NCBI RefSeq assembly: GCF_000262045.1
Contig: NZ_AJVF01000041.1
Coordinates: 124,001 to 188,000, forward strand
Source of the DNA: Bacillus siamensis KCTC 13613
GTDB lineage: Bacteria; Bacillota; Bacilli; Bacillales; Bacillaceae
DNA length: 64,000 nt
Reading direction: 5' to 3'
In this document: one piece after another, positions 45,907 through 55,838 of the stretch
How positions within the stretch are numbered: the first letter of the stretch is position 1
How the letters are laid out: each line of letters starts with the position of its first letter
The notes under the pieces: model-generated
Told to the model about the DNA's origin: nothing
The model's input: only the letters and a program-made list of their open reading frames with translations
Databases searched by the model: none
Position numbers and translations under genes: made by a program

Positions 45907-47319
45907 ATGGCTGACTATTGGAATGACGTATTGCCTGTAGATCCTTATACGGTCAAAAGCCGTTCGCTTCTTCAGGATGTCGACAGACAGGTTTTGACAC
46001 ATCTGTACCAGCCGCTGATCGGTTCATTTGCATTCTCTCTGTATATGACTTTATGGGGGGAGCTTGAGCAGAACCGTTTGTGGGGAGCTGAATCCACGCA
46101 CAGACAGCTGATGGGCATGATGCAGGCAAATTTAAAAAAGATTCATCATGAACAGGGAAAGCTTGAAGGAATCGGGCTGCTGAAAGTGTATATCCGGGAG
46201 TCCGAGCAAAAGGAACGGATGTTTATTTATGAGCTGCTGCCCCCGCTCAGACCGAATGATTTTTTTGAAGACGGCATGCTGAATGTCTTTCTTTATAACA
46301 GAGTCGGTAAAACGAAATACCAGCAGCTGAGACAATTTTACACGCATCCTTCCGTCGGCGCGGACGCAAGGGAAATTACGCGTCCGTTTAATCACGCCTT
46401 TGCCTCTTTTCAGCCGAGCGAATGGAAAATGACGCCGGATATGGAAGAAGCGATGAAGCTCCCCGAGGACTATGAGACGGCGTCTGTCGGACAAGCGCCT
46501 TCCTATACGGTGACGGAGGAAGTGTTTGATTTTGAGCTTTTCATGGCGGGACTGTCAGAAACGATGATACCGCGCAAATCAATCACGCAGGACGTGCGGG
46601 AGAGCATTAAAAAGCTTTCATATTTATACGGAATAGATCCTATCTCCATGCAGCACGTCGTCATGACCGCTATTAATGAACAGGATACGATAACGGCCGA
46701 AGCGCTGAGGAAAGCGGCCAGCGACTGGTACCAAATTGAAAGAAGCGGGAAGCTTCCGGAACTGATTGATAAAACACAGCCTGTCCGCCTGCGGGAAAAC
46801 AAGACGGAAAAGGACGATTCATTGAATGCCGAACTCATTGCACAGCTTGAGACCATATCACCGAGAAAGCTTCTTCAGGACATTGCGGACGGGACCGAGC
46901 CGTCCAAAGCAGACTTGCAGATTATCGCTGATATTATGTTCGAACAGAAGCTTGAGCCCGGTGTCACCAATGTGCTGATTTATTATGTCATGCTGAAAAC
47001 GGATATGAAGCTGTCCAAAAACTATATTCAAAAAATCGCCGCTCACTGGGCCAGAAAGAAAGTAAAAACGGTCCGGGAAGCAATGAAGCTCGCAATAGAA
47101 GAGCACAGGCAGTATCTTGATTGGGCGGACGGCAAAACAAACGGCGCTGCGCGCGGCAAAAAAACCGTCCGGGAAGAAAAGCGCCCTGATTGGATGAAAG
47201 AAGAAGAAACCGGGAAGAAGTCTGAACAGCAGCCGGCTCTTTCCGCGGAGGATCTCGAAGAACAGAAGAAAAAAATGATGGAAGAAATGAAAAAACTGAA
47301 AAAATACTCTGCCTACTGA
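45907..47319 (+). CDS. dnaB: Replication initiation and membrane attachment protein DnaB
   Basis: 470 aa Firmicutes DnaB (helicase co-loader, unrelated to the E. coli helicase of the same name). It acts with DnaD and DnaI to load DnaC helicase at oriC and at restart sites. N-terminal DDBH1 winged-helix/oligomerisation domain (about 1-170), DDBH2 DNA-binding domains (about 200-300 and 300-405; IADIMFEQKLEPGVTNVLIYYVMLK) and a charged C-tail (EEQKKKMMEEMKKLKKY). ATG 45907 with GGAAGG upstream. Confidence 0.95.
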   Translation: MADYWNDVLPVDPYTVKSRSLLQDVDRQVLTHLYQPLIGSFAFSLYMTLWGELEQNRLWGAESTHRQLMGMMQANLKKIHHEQGKLEGIGLLKVYIRESEQKERMFIYELLPPLRPNDFFEDGMLNVFLYNRVGKTKYQQLRQFYTHPSVGADAREITRPFNHAFASFQPSEWKMTPDMEEAMKLPEDYETASVGQAPSYTVTEEVFDFELFMAGLSETMIPRKSITQDVRESIKKLSYLYGIDPISMQHVVMTAINEQDTITAEALRKAASDWYQIERSGKLPELIDKTQPVRLRENKTEKDDSLNAELIAQLETISPRKLLQDIADGTEPSKADLQIIADIMFEQKLEPGVTNVLIYYVMLKTDMKLSKNYIQKIAAHWARKKVKTVREAMKLAIEEHRQYLDWADGKTNGAARGKKTVREEKRPDWMKEEETGKKSEQQPALSAEDLEEQKKKMMEEMKKLKKYSAY

Positions 47320-47343
47320 GACAGAGAAGCGGGGTGATACTGA

Positions 47344-48279
47344 ATGGAACCGATCAGCCGATCCTTAGAAGGCGTGACGAAGAGACCTGACTTTCAAAAA
47401 CGCCTGGAACGAATGCAGCAGCAAGTCATGGCCGACAAAGACGTCCAGGCTTTTTTGAAGGAACAGAAAGATGCAATTAATCAAAGCATGATTGACAGAG
47501 GGTTAAATAAACTGTACGAATACGTTCAGCAAAGCAAGCAGTGCGCCTTCTGTTCAAAAGACAACGAGACGAACAGCCTGCTTGAAGGCTATCATCCGAA
47601 GCTTGTGATCAACGGACGTTCTATTGATATTGAATATTACGAATGTCCGGAAAAGAGAAAGCTCGACCGCCAGAAAAGACAAAAGTCCCTGATGAAGAGC
47701 ATGTATATCCAGCGGGATCTTCTCGGCGCGACGTTTCAGCAGATCGACATTACAGATCCGAGCAGACTTGGCATCTTCCAGCATGTGACGGATTTTCTGA
47801 AGAGCTATAATGAAACGGGCAAAGGCAAAGGGCTGTATCTGTACGGAAAATTCGGAATCGGAAAGACATTTATTCTAGCCGCCATCGCCAATGAGCTGGC
47901 GGAAAAAGAATATTCATCAATGATCGTATATGTTCCCGAATTTGTCAGAGAGCTGAAAAACTCTCTCCAGGATCAGTCGCTGGAGGAGAAACTGAATATG
48001 GTCAAAACGACGCCCGTCCTGATGCTTGATGACATCGGAGCGGAGTCAATGACAAGCTGGGTCAGGGATGAGGTCATCGGCACCGTGCTTCAGCACAGAA
48101 TGAGCCAGCAGCTTCCCACGTTTTTCTCGTCTAATTTTTCACCTGACGAGCTGAAGCATCATTTTACGTATTCACAGCGGGGAGAAAAGGAAGAGGTAAA
48201 AGCGGCAAGATTGATGGAGCGGATTTTATATTTGGCTTCGCCTGTCCGTCTTGACGGGGAAAACCGCCGCCGTCCATAA
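47344..48279 (+). CDS. dnaI: Helicase loader DnaI
   Basis: 311 aa AAA+ ATPase that loads the replicative helicase. N-terminal helicase-binding domain with a zinc site (CAFC, a later His and CPEK, about residues 67-101). AAA+ domain has Walker A YGKFGIGKTF (about 168-177), Walker B VLMLDDIGAE and sensor SNFSPDELK. AGGGGTGAT-type site precedes ATG 47344. It directly follows dnaB (24 bp), an operon conserved in Bacillus. Confidence 0.96.
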   Translation: MEPISRSLEGVTKRPDFQKRLERMQQQVMADKDVQAFLKEQKDAINQSMIDRGLNKLYEYVQQSKQCAFCSKDNETNSLLEGYHPKLVINGRSIDIEYYECPEKRKLDRQKRQKSLMKSMYIQRDLLGATFQQIDITDPSRLGIFQHVTDFLKSYNETGKGKGLYLYGKFGIGKTFILAAIANELAEKEYSSMIVYVPEFVRELKNSLQDQSLEEKLNMVKTTPVLMLDDIGAESMTSWVRDEVIGTVLQHRMSQQLPTFFSSNFSPDELKHHFTYSQRGEKEEVKAARLMERILYLASPVRLDGENRRRP

Positions 48280-48310
48280 TGCCGGCGTCCAAAGGGAAGG
48301 ATTTGAGGGA

Positions 48311-48952
48311 ATGAGGAATAAGAAGGCTGTCACATGGGCTGCGGCTGCGGCGGGAGCGGGCCTTTTGTTGTGGGCAAACCGCAAATATCTGAATCTGTCG
48401 CCTAAGGAGATCCGTCTTTGGGTGTTATCGTTCGGTGTCTTTGCGCCGCTTGTGTTTATCGGAATTTCCATCGTCAGGCCTTTTGTGCTGTTTCCCGTAT
48501 CAATCGTTTCCGTCGCCGGAGGATTGGCGTTCGGACCGTTTTTCGGCACCGTGTATACGCTGGCGGGCTCAATGGGCGCTGCGGCCGCGTCTTTTTTTGC
48601 GGCCGGGCTGTTTGCCTTTAAAGAAAAAAGCCGTCACGGAAAAATGGAAGCCATTCAAAAGCAGATGAAAACCAATGGCTTCTTTTATATTTTTATCCTT
48701 CGCATTCTGCCTGTAAATTTTGATGTGATCAGCTATGCCGCGGGTCTTTCGAAAGTCAGGCCGATGACATATTTTTTGGCGACCGCAGCGGGCATCATTC
48801 CGGGGACGATCGTTCTGAATGTGCTTGGCGCGAGCTTTATGTCCGGAAATGTGCTGAACATGCTCGGAGTCATCTGTCTTTACATCGTGTTTTTATCGCT
48901 TCCCCTCATCTTTAAGAAGAAGGTCCGCCATTTGTTCGGCGGTGAAAGCTAA
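48311..48952 (+). CDS. ytxB: YtxB, TVP38/TMEM64 (DedA-like) membrane protein
   Basis: 213 aa with about six hydrophobic helices. The SNARE-associated / VTT domain core is seen: VRPFVLFPVSIVSVAGGLAFGPFFGTVYTLAGSMGAAAASF (motif F..P...G..FG...G..) and the second half RILPVNFDVISYAAGLSKV. Relatives are lipid scramblase-like or transporters; the Bacillus role is unknown. Start ATG 48311 with GGAAGG about 10 nt upstream gives the family length; the longer frame overlaps dnaI. Confidence 0.85.
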   Translation: MRNKKAVTWAAAAAGAGLLLWANRKYLNLSPKEIRLWVLSFGVFAPLVFIGISIVRPFVLFPVSIVSVAGGLAFGPFFGTVYTLAGSMGAAAASFFAAGLFAFKEKSRHGKMEAIQKQMKTNGFFYIFILRILPVNFDVISYAAGLSKVRPMTYFLATAAGIIPGTIVLNVLGASFMSGNVLNMLGVICLYIVFLSLPLIFKKKVRHLFGGES

Positions 48953-49017
48953 CCTTTACGTCTATTTTAAAAACATCCCCCATATACTTGTAACAGATGC
49001 CGTAAGGGGGGACAAAT

Positions 49018-49848
49018 ATGCTTGAAGTGATCTTTGAAGATGACCACGATACCGCCGCTTTTTTACATCTCATTCAGCAATCGGACGACCGGAGACATTT
49101 TATTGTCCGTGAAGGCATAAAAAAAGTCGGAATCGCAAGGTCTGAATCGGCTTTTTGCGTTCAGCGCTTTATTGAGCCGATCCTGGTCAGATTTTTTTTA
49201 GAATGTAAAGAAGACGAGCATATGCTTTCGCTTATTGAAGACGAATACTGCTTCACCGATCAGGATGAACAGCAGCAAATCCTTCAGCTTGCACACAGCA
49301 TTATGGAAGGGGAGCTTGATGATCATCCGTTTGAGCCGAAGAAAGAGCCGCGCACACAGTTTATTTCAGAAGCGCTCCGGACGATTTCACTTGATGCGGG
49401 TGTTTTTTCCGTGCGTTCGTTTCAGACGTTCCGGCTCGGCAGGTATTATGAGCGGCTCAGGGAATATACCGAGGCTGCGATAGATGAATACCGGATGGAA
49501 CAGGAATATCAAAACTTTATCCAGTCTTTGAGAGATTACGTGACATCCAATCCGCCGCGGATGAAGAAAGTCCATATCGTACATGACCGGGCTTTTACAC
49601 TGTGGGAGCTGCGCTACGTGTCAGAACGGGAACAGAAAAAATACATAGACAGACGGTTTGTGCGGGAGCACCCGATGTATATAGATTCCCACCTGCTTGC
49701 GCCGCTGATCTCCATCGCGCCTGAGACGGTAGAACTGTATACGGACAAACCGGAGCATATGATGTCCAGAACGATTCAAAACGTGTTTCAGGAGCGGGTG
49801 CGTCTTTTTCCGTTAGGCGCGTTTGCGGCGGAAAAGACGGAAGGATAG
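49018..49848 (+). CDS. ytxC: YtxC, putative sporulation protein
   Basis: 276 aa, YtxC-like family found only in endospore formers. Soluble, rich in charged residues, with a central RLREYTEAAIDEYRMEQEYQNFIQSLRDYV-type helical region (about residues 141-170). No catalytic motif recognised. A strong AAGGGGGG precedes the ATG. A CATATACT (48981-48988) with TCTATTTT 12 bp upstream resembles a sigma-E promoter weakly. Function unknown. Confidence 0.85.
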   Translation: MLEVIFEDDHDTAAFLHLIQQSDDRRHFIVREGIKKVGIARSESAFCVQRFIEPILVRFFLECKEDEHMLSLIEDEYCFTDQDEQQQILQLAHSIMEGELDDHPFEPKKEPRTQFISEALRTISLDAGVFSVRSFQTFRLGRYYERLREYTEAAIDEYRMEQEYQNFIQSLRDYVTSNPPRMKKVHIVHDRAFTLWELRYVSEREQKKYIDRRFVREHPMYIDSHLLAPLISIAPETVELYTDKPEHMMSRTIQNVFQERVRLFPLGAFAAEKTEG

Positions 49849-49850
49849 CT

Positions 49851-49889
49851 GCACAGACGGCCTTGCGGCAGCAGCGGGGCTGTCTGTGC
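49851..49889 (+). terminator. Hairpin after ytxC
   Basis: GCACAGAC / GTCTGTGC perfect 8-bp stem with G+C-rich interior; no T run, so termination is uncertain. Confidence 0.45.
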
Positions 49890-49910
49890 GAAATCAGACG
49901 GAAAACCGAG

Positions 49911-49939
49911 TTGCATTTTTCTCACAGACATTTTATAAT
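49911..49939 (+). promoter_or_regulatory. Sigma-A promoter of thrS
   Basis: TTGCAT (49911-49916), 17-bp spacer, TATAAT (49934-49939). Confidence 0.8.
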
Positions 49940-49945
49940 ACATAA

Positions 49946-50235
49946 CAGATTAATGATTGCTACACGTATTGATAAGGACATGAAGCATTGATACCGGCTT
50001 TATAAGAGAGGAGAGCCCAGGCTGAAAGCTTTCCAGCTATGGATCATTGTCTTTACCGCCTTTGAACTTCAGCTGTGAACGCCGGAATAAGCGCCAGTAA
50101 TAGCTGACGGGAACTCCCGTTACAGAGTTTAGAGCCGCAGGTGCCGAAAAAAACAGGCCGCGCGGAAAAAAGGGTGGAACCACGATTCCGTTTATTTAAC
50201 CTCGTCCCTTTCATAGGGGGCGGGGTTTTTGATTT
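49946..50235 (+). ncRNA. T-box leader (threonyl-tRNA sensing) of thrS
   Basis: The invariant T-box AGGGTGGAACCACG is at 50171-50184. It is followed by a terminator stem CCTCGTCCCT / AGGGGGCGGGG (about 50199-50226) and T5. Stem I lies upstream; a likely ACC (Thr) specifier is at 50055-50057, just 3' of a helix strand GTCTTT that pairs with AAGGAC (from about 49974). Uncharged tRNA-Thr would stabilise the antiterminator and allow thrS transcription. Specifier position is inferred. Confidence 0.92.
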
Positions 50236-50258
50236 GCATAAAAAAAGGAGTGACGAAG

Positions 50259-52190
50259 ATGTCAGATATGATCAACATCACATTTCCGGACGGAGCGGTA
50301 AAGGAATTTCCGAAAGGAACAACAACAGAAGATATCGCGGCATCCATCAGTCCGGGATTAAAGAAAAAGTCTTTAGCCGGAAAACTGAACGGACAGGAAA
50401 TTGATTTAAGAACGCCGATTCAAGAGGACGGTGCCGTAGAAATTATTACAGAAGGCACAGAAGAAGGCCTGAATATCATGCGTCACAGCACGGCGCATTT
50501 ATTGGCTCAGGCGATTAAACGCATTTATAAAGATGTGAAATTCGGAGTCGGCCCCGTCATTGAAAACGGGTTCTATTATGACGTTGAAATGGAGCAGGCG
50601 CTGACGCCGGATGATCTTCCGAAGATTGAAAAAGAAATGAAACGCATCGTCGGTGAAAATCTGCCGATCATCCGAAAAGAAGTGAGCCGTGAGGAAGCAA
50701 AAGCCATGTTTGCGGAAATCGGCGATAATCTGAAGCTTGAACTGCTGGATGCCATCCCAGAAGGAGAAACGGTCTCCATTTATGAGCAGGGTGAATTTTT
50801 TGACCTCTGCCGCGGCGTGCACGTGCCGTCTACAGGAAAAATTAAAGAATTTAAGCTGCTCAGCCTTGCAGGCGCATACTGGCGCGGAGACAGCAAAAAC
50901 CAAATGCTTCAGCGCATTTACGGCACGGCTTTCTTTAAAAAGGATGACCTGAAAGAGCATTTGCGCATGCTTGAAGAAGCGAAAGAACGCGACCACAGAA
51001 AACTGGGCAAAGAACTAAAATTGTTCGCCAACTCTCAAAAAGTCGGACAAGGCCTGCCGCTCTGGCTGCCGAAAGGCGCGACCATCCGCCGCGTGATTGA
51101 GCGCTACATTGTGGATAAAGAGCTGAGCCTCGGCTATGAACACGTGTATACGCCTGTTCTCGGAAGCAAAGACCTGTACGAAACATCAGGCCACTGGGAA
51201 CATTATCAGGACGGCATGTTCCCGCCGATGGAAATGGACAATGAAACGCTTGTGCTCCGTCCGATGAACTGTCCTCACCATATGATGATTTACAAACAGG
51301 ACATTCACAGCTACCGGGAGCTACCGATCCGCATCGCCGAGCTCGGAACGATGCACCGCTATGAAATGTCAGGAGCGCTTTCAGGTCTTCAGCGCGTACG
51401 CGGCATGACGTTAAATGACGCACACATTTTCGTCCGCCCGGATCAGATTAAAGAAGAATTCATCCGCACGGTCCGCTTGATTCAAGACGTATACGAAGAC
51501 TTCGGCCTGAGTGATTACACATTCCGCCTGTCTTACCGCGATCCTGAAGATACGGAAAAATATTTTGATGATGATGAGATGTGGAATAAAGCGCAATCCA
51601 TGCTGAAGGCGGCAATGGATGAAATCGGCCATGATTACTATGAAGCGGAAGGCGAAGCGGCGTTTTACGGCCCTAAGCTTGACGTGCAGGTGAAAACGGC
51701 GATCGGCAAAGAAGAGACATTGTCAACCGTGCAGCTTGACTTCCTTCTTCCGGAACGCTTTGATCTCACTTACGTCGGAGAAGACGGCAAACAGCACCGT
51801 CCAGTCGTTATTCACCGAGGCGTCGTGTCAACGATGGAACGCTTTGTTGCTTTCTTAATCGAAGAGCACAAAGGCGCCCTTCCGACATGGCTTGCGCCTG
51901 TGCAATTCCAAGTCATTCCTGTATCACCGTCTGTGCATCTTGACTACGCGAAAAAAGTGCAGGAGCGCCTGCAGCGCGAAGGCCTGCGTGTCGAGCTTGA
52001 CAGCCGGGATGAGAAAATCGGCTATAAAATCCGTGAAGCGCAAATGCAAAAAATCCCGTACATGCTTGTGGTCGGTGACCAAGAAGCTGAAAACGGCGCG
52101 GTAAACGTCCGGAAATACGGCGAGCAGAAATCCGAAACCGTTTCATTGGACGATTTTGTGAAAAAGGCTGTAGCCGAAGCGAAAAAATAA
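50259..52190 (+). CDS. thrS: Threonyl-tRNA synthetase
   Basis: 643 aa class II synthetase. TGS domain (1-~63), editing domain (about 70-240; [13 protein letters not shown] with the HxxxH zinc-like motif, and CRGVH), catalytic core with motif 2 ([20 protein letters not shown]), zinc ligands in [12 protein letters not shown], motif 3 ([19 protein letters not shown]), and anticodon-binding domain (about 540-643). ATG 50259 follows AAAGGAG just downstream of the T-box terminator. Confidence 0.98.
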   Translation: MSDMINITFPDGAVKEFPKGTTTEDIAASISPGLKKKSLAGKLNGQEIDLRTPIQEDGAVEIITEGTEEGLNIMRHSTAHLLAQAIKRIYKDVKFGVGPVIENGFYYDVEMEQALTPDDLPKIEKEMKRIVGENLPIIRKEVSREEAKAMFAEIGDNLKLELLDAIPEGETVSIYEQGEFFDLCRGVHVPSTGKIKEFKLLSLAGAYWRGDSKNQMLQRIYGTAFFKKDDLKEHLRMLEEAKERDHRKLGKELKLFANSQKVGQGLPLWLPKGATIRRVIERYIVDKELSLGYEHVYTPVLGSKDLYETSGHWEHYQDGMFPPMEMDNETLVLRPMNCPHHMMIYKQDIHSYRELPIRIAELGTMHRYEMSGALSGLQRVRGMTLNDAHIFVRPDQIKEEFIRTVRLIQDVYEDFGLSDYTFRLSYRDPEDTEKYFDDDEMWNKAQSMLKAAMDEIGHDYYEAEGEAAFYGPKLDVQVKTAIGKEETLSTVQLDFLLPERFDLTYVGEDGKQHRPVVIHRGVVSTMERFVAFLIEEHKGALPTWLAPVQFQVIPVSPSVHLDYAKKVQERLQREGLRVELDSRDEKIGYKIREAQMQKIPYMLVVGDQEAENGAVNVRKYGEQKSETVSLDDFVKKAVAEAKK

Positions 52191-52200
52191 ACAGACACAC

Positions 52201-52235
52201 AAAAACCCCATTCTAAATGAATGGGGTTTTTTTTA
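52201..52235. terminator. Bidirectional terminator thrS/ysaA
   Basis: 13-bp stem AAAAACCCCATTC / GAATGGGGTTTTT with a 5-nt loop and long T run. Confidence 0.92.
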
Positions 52236-53027
52236 TCTTTGTTTCTGCTTGTCTATAATCGCAAACAGTTCGTGAAGATTGCTGATCACATAATCAGGCG
52301 TAATGTCTGTTTCATTTTTCTTATTCGTCCGGTTTACCCACACCGTCGTGATGCCTGCCCGTTTCGCTCCCAAAATATCAGTGTTGAGATTATCTCCGAC
52401 CATTATGGCATCTTCTTTTTTCAGCTTCAGGAGGCTGAGGCAATGTTCAAATATAGAGGCGTCGGGTTTCCCTTTTCCGAAAGCGCCTGAGATGACGATT
52501 TCATTAAAATAAGGCGCAAGCTCAGGAACGCCGGCAAGTTTTTCTTTTTGCAGGCTGGGATCGCCGTTTGTCAGCAGAAGCAGTTCATAAACACCTTTCA
52601 GCTTATCAAGCACCGCAAATGTTTCATCATACACATACGGGCGCTGTCTGCGTTCCGCCGCGAAAAACTCCGCCAAATATTCGCCGTAAGCCGCATCGTC
52701 TATGCCGACACTTTTTAAGCCGTTCGTCCAGGCGTTTCGTCTGTATTCCGGCGCAATCTGATTCAGCTGTTTAAATCCTTCGCTGACCGGCTCGGAGAAA
52801 TTCGCCCACAACCCTTCAAACGGATTAATGCCGATCATGACCGTATAAGGATAGGTTTCGTATGACATATACAATTCCCGTGCCGCTTTCCGAACCGCTT
52901 CTTCAAAAGTGTGCGGGTCAAGGCCATATTTTTTTTCCGCTTGTAAACATGTTTCCCTGAATGTTGTTCTGACGCTTTTTTCATCCCATAACAGTGTATC
53001 GTCCAAATCAAAAAATACGGCTTTCAT
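52233..53027 (-). CDS. ysaA: YsaA, HAD-superfamily hydrolase
   Basis: 264 aa phosphatase-like protein of the HAD superfamily with a helical C1 cap. Motif [13 protein letters not shown] (nucleophile Asp in the first Asp-x-Asp), motif [11 protein letters not shown], motif III Lys in [12 protein letters not shown], motif [12 protein letters not shown]. The family includes YjjG/pyrimidine nucleotidases, but the substrate here is not known. GAGGAG precedes the ATG at 53027; longer in-frame start rejected. Confidence 0.9.
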   Translation of the reverse strand: MKAVFFDLDDTLLWDEKSVRTTFRETCLQAEKKYGLDPHTFEEAVRKAARELYMSYETYPYTVMIGINPFEGLWANFSEPVSEGFKQLNQIAPEYRRNAWTNGLKSVGIDDAAYGEYLAEFFAAERRQRPYVYDETFAVLDKLKGVYELLLLTNGDPSLQKEKLAGVPELAPYFNEIVISGAFGKGKPDASIFEHCLSLLKLKKEDAIMVGDNLNTDILGAKRAGITTVWVNRTNKKNETDITPDYVISNLHELFAIIDKQKQR

Positions 53028-53178
53028 GATCTTCTCCTCTTTGTTATATTCTGAAACTCTCTGCCGCAAGGCTCCCGTTTATTCTACAATAGATACATAG
53101 ACTGCGAAAGATTTGTTTTCAGATGATTTGAAAAAAACAGGCAGATTTGTGTCATATTCTGTCTCAAGCGTTAAAACG

Positions 53179-53187
53179 TGATAAAAT
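53179..53187 (+). promoter_or_regulatory. Extended -10 promoter of lytST
   Basis: TGATAAAAT (TGn plus TAAAAT), 28 bp before the lytS ATG. Confidence 0.45.
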
Positions 53188-53214
53188 AAAATTTGAAAGA
53201 ACAGGTGAAAAAGC

Positions 53215-54996
53215 ATGCTGCATTTGATCATTATGATGCTGGAAAGAGTCGGAATAATCGTCATATTGGGCTTTGTTCTGGCTCATACCAGATTGTTCAG
53301 ACAGGCGCTCCAGCAGCCTGAGAGCTATAAAGGCAAAGCGGTGCTGATTTCAATTTTCTCGCTGTTCAGTATTATCAGCAACTATACGGGAATAGAAATT
53401 CAGCAGAATACAATTATGAATAATGACTGGGTGTTTCAAATTAATCCGTCCGGTTCAATTGCCAACACGCGGATTATGGGTGTTGAAATCGGCGGACTCT
53501 TGGGCGGCCCGTATGTAGGGATCGGTGTCGGCATACTGTCCGGCCTGCATCGTTTATCACTAGGCGGCGCGACCGCAGTCAGCTGTGCCGTCTCATCCGT
53601 TTTAGCGGGGATTTTATCCGGCTGGATCGGGCGGTATTTCAGAAAGCGCTATGCGATGCCGACACCGCGAGTGGCCGCGCTGGTCGGACTCGGGATGGAA
53701 TCATTGCAAATGCTGCTCATTCTTTTAATGGCCAAGCCGTTTTCTGACGCTTGGACCCTAGTGAGCATCATCGGCATCCCGATGATATTGGTGAACGGGT
53801 CAGGGACTTTTATTTTTCTTTCGATCATTCAATCGATGATCCGGAAGGAAGAACGGGCAAGAGCTCTTGAAACCCACAGGGTGCTGATGATTGCCGACCA
53901 GACGCTTCCGTTTTTCCGTCAGGGGCTGAATGAAAGCTCATGCAAAAGCGTCGCTGCCATCATCCACAGGCAAACAGGAACGGACGCGGTATCGCTTACG
54001 GATAATGAAAAGATTTTAGCGCACGTCGGAGCGGGTGCCGACCATCATATTCCGTCTGAAAGCCTGATCACCGGATTGTCAAAACGCGTCATTAAAACGG
54101 GGCATATTATGAAAGCGACATCAAAGGAAGAAATTGAATGCACGCACGATCCCTGTCCGCTGCATGCGGCGATCGTATTGCCGCTGACGTCAAACGGCAA
54201 AACAATCGGGACGCTGAAAATGTACTTTAAAAGCCCGTCCGGTTTAAGCCGGGTTGAAGAAGAGCTCGCAGAGGGTCTCGCCATGCTGTTTTCCACCCAG
54301 CTTGAACTCGGCGAGGCGGAACTGCAGAGCAAATTGCTGAAAGATGCAGAAATAAAGGCGCTTCAGGCACAGGTCAATCCGCATTTTCTGTTTAATGCAA
54401 TCAATACGATTTCTGCTCTTTGCCGTACGGATGTGGAAAAAACCCGAAAGCTTCTGCTGCAGCTCAGCGTCTATTTCCGTTCCAACCTGCAGGGGGCAAG
54501 GCAGCTGCTCATCCCGCTTTCTAAAGAACTGAACCATCTGCAGGCATATTTGTCATTGGAGCAGGCCCGTTTTCCCGGGAAATATAAAATCAGTCTTGAA
54601 ATTGAAAACGGTTTGGAGGACATCGAAATTCCTCCTTTTGTGCTGCAGATCCTCGTCGAAAATGCGCTCCGCCATGCATTTTCAAGAAAGCAGGACAGCT
54701 GTGCCGTCAATGTCAGCGTGGTATCCGCCGGCCCGTCGGTTTTAATGCGGGTGAGGGACAATGGACGGGGAATTGATCCGGAATTGCTGTCCGTGCTCGG
54801 AAACCGTCCGCTGCCGTCTAAAGAAGGAACGGGAACCGCGCTTTACAATTTAAATCAGCGGCTGATCGGGCTGTTCGGCCCTGAAGCCGCTCTGCGATTG
54901 GAAAGTGAGCCCCAAAAAGGTACGGACGTATCATTTGAGCTGCCTTTGAAACTGATGACTAAAGGAGAAGAACATGCTGAAGGTGTTAATCGTTGA
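53215..54996 (+). CDS. lytS: Sensor histidine kinase LytS (pyruvate sensing)
   Basis: 593 aa. N-terminal 5TMR-LYT membrane domain (about residues 1-205, with NPSGSIANTRIMGVEIGGLLGGPYVG), GAF domain (about 225-365), His_kinase domain with phospho-His390 in QVNPHFLFNAINT, and HATPase (about 460-590; N box VENALRHAF, G box VRDNGRGI). In B. subtilis LytST responds to extracellular pyruvate and activates pftAB, which lies directly downstream here. The lytT start is inside the lytS end. Confidence 0.96.
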   Translation: MLHLIIMMLERVGIIVILGFVLAHTRLFRQALQQPESYKGKAVLISIFSLFSIISNYTGIEIQQNTIMNNDWVFQINPSGSIANTRIMGVEIGGLLGGPYVGIGVGILSGLHRLSLGGATAVSCAVSSVLAGILSGWIGRYFRKRYAMPTPRVAALVGLGMESLQMLLILLMAKPFSDAWTLVSIIGIPMILVNGSGTFIFLSIIQSMIRKEERARALETHRVLMIADQTLPFFRQGLNESSCKSVAAIIHRQTGTDAVSLTDNEKILAHVGAGADHHIPSESLITGLSKRVIKTGHIMKATSKEEIECTHDPCPLHAAIVLPLTSNGKTIGTLKMYFKSPSGLSRVEEELAEGLAMLFSTQLELGEAELQSKLLKDAEIKALQAQVNPHFLFNAINTISALCRTDVEKTRKLLLQLSVYFRSNLQGARQLLIPLSKELNHLQAYLSLEQARFPGKYKISLEIENGLEDIEIPPFVLQILVENALRHAFSRKQDSCAVNVSVVSAGPSVLMRVRDNGRGIDPELLSVLGNRPLPSKEGTGTALYNLNQRLIGLFGPEAALRLESEPQKGTDVSFELPLKLMTKGEEHAEGVNR

Positions 54997-55708
54997 TGAT
55001 GAAATGCTGGCAAGGGATGAATTAGCTTATTTGCTGAAACGGACGAATGAAGTAGATGACATAAACGAGGCGGAAAATATTGAATCCGCTTTTGACAGCA
55101 TGATGGATCAAAAACCGGATCTGCTGTTTTTGGATGTTGATTTGTCAGGAGAAAACGGATTTGACATTGCCAAGCGGCTGAAAAACATGAAAAATCCGCC
55201 GGCTGTCGTTTTTGCGACAGCGTATGACCAATTTGCTTTAAAGGCCTTTGAAGTCGATGCGCTCGATTATTTAACAAAGCCTTTTGATGAAGAAAGAGTC
55301 CGCCAGACAATCAGAAAGTTTAAAAGAGTGAAGCAGGACAGGGCAGAAGCCGTCTCAGAACAGCAAACCGCAGCCGGAGCGCATAAGCTTGCGGTATCAG
55401 CCGGCGAATCCATTGTCATTTTAGATACGAAAGATATTATTTTTGCGGGCATGGAGGACGGGCACGTTTCCGTCAAAACGTTTGCCGCGTCTTATTCCGT
55501 TCATGAAACCTTAGCTGTCATTGAGAAAAAGCTGCCTGAGACGGGTTTCTTGAGAGTGCACCGCGCGTTCATCGTGAATACGGAGCATATTACGGAAATT
55601 CATCCGTGGTTTAATTCGACCTACAATCTGATCTTAAAAGACGGCTCTAAAATTCCCGTCAGCCGTACATACGCAAAGGACTTAAAAAAGCTGCTTCATA
55701 TTATATGA
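54974..55708 (+). CDS. lytT: Response regulator LytT (LytTR family)
   Basis: 244 aa. Receiver domain (1-~118) with phospho-Asp54 in LFLDVDLSG and the Lys in YLTKPFDEE; LytTR DNA-binding domain (about 138-240; ILDTKDIIFAGMEDG, RVHRAFIVNTEHI). Its start overlaps lytS by 23 bp. It activates pftAB. Confidence 0.96.
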   Translation: MLKVLIVDDEMLARDELAYLLKRTNEVDDINEAENIESAFDSMMDQKPDLLFLDVDLSGENGFDIAKRLKNMKNPPAVVFATAYDQFALKAFEVDALDYLTKPFDEERVRQTIRKFKRVKQDRAEAVSEQQTAAGAHKLAVSAGESIVILDTKDIIFAGMEDGHVSVKTFAASYSVHETLAVIEKKLPETGFLRVHRAFIVNTEHITEIHPWFNSTYNLILKDGSKIPVSRTYAKDLKKLLHII

Positions 55709-55740
55709 GGCGGCTTTCTGCATTTCAGCAGCCGTTTTTT
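55709..55740 (+). terminator. Terminator after lytST
   Basis: CGGCT..CTG / CAG.AGCCG imperfect stem with loop CATTT, followed by T6. Confidence 0.75.
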
Positions 55741-55749
55741 GCATTTCAG
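55719..55749 (+). promoter_or_regulatory. Candidate LytT direct repeats upstream of pftA
   Basis: TGCATTTCAG occurs at 55719-55728 and again at 55740-55749, exactly 21 bp apart, the register used by LytTR-family activators (e.g. AgrA). The -10 TATAAT (55803-55808) lacks a -35, as expected for an activated promoter. Confidence 0.6.
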
Positions 55750-55772
55750 ATTGAATATTCTGCCGTTTGTGA

Positions 55773-55786
55773 TGAAAGCGCTTAAT
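55773..55786 (+). promoter_or_regulatory. cre site of pftAB
   Basis: TGAAAGCGCTTAAT matches cre at 13/14 and covers the -35 position of the pftA promoter, consistent with CcpA repression of pyruvate uptake. Confidence 0.8.
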
Positions 55787-55838
55787 AAGTCGGTTTCTCT
55801 TTTATAATGGACCTAACTTAGAGAAAGAGGTGAAGAAA

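Noticed and set aside
50935-51423. 162-aa and neighbouring minus-strand frames inside thrS
   Set aside because: Antisense to the thrS catalytic core; composition (many Arg, Ser, Cys) is typical of a shadow frame.
53161-53176. cre-like CTCAAGCGTTAAAA upstream of lytS
   Set aside because: The left half of the consensus (TGW) is missing.
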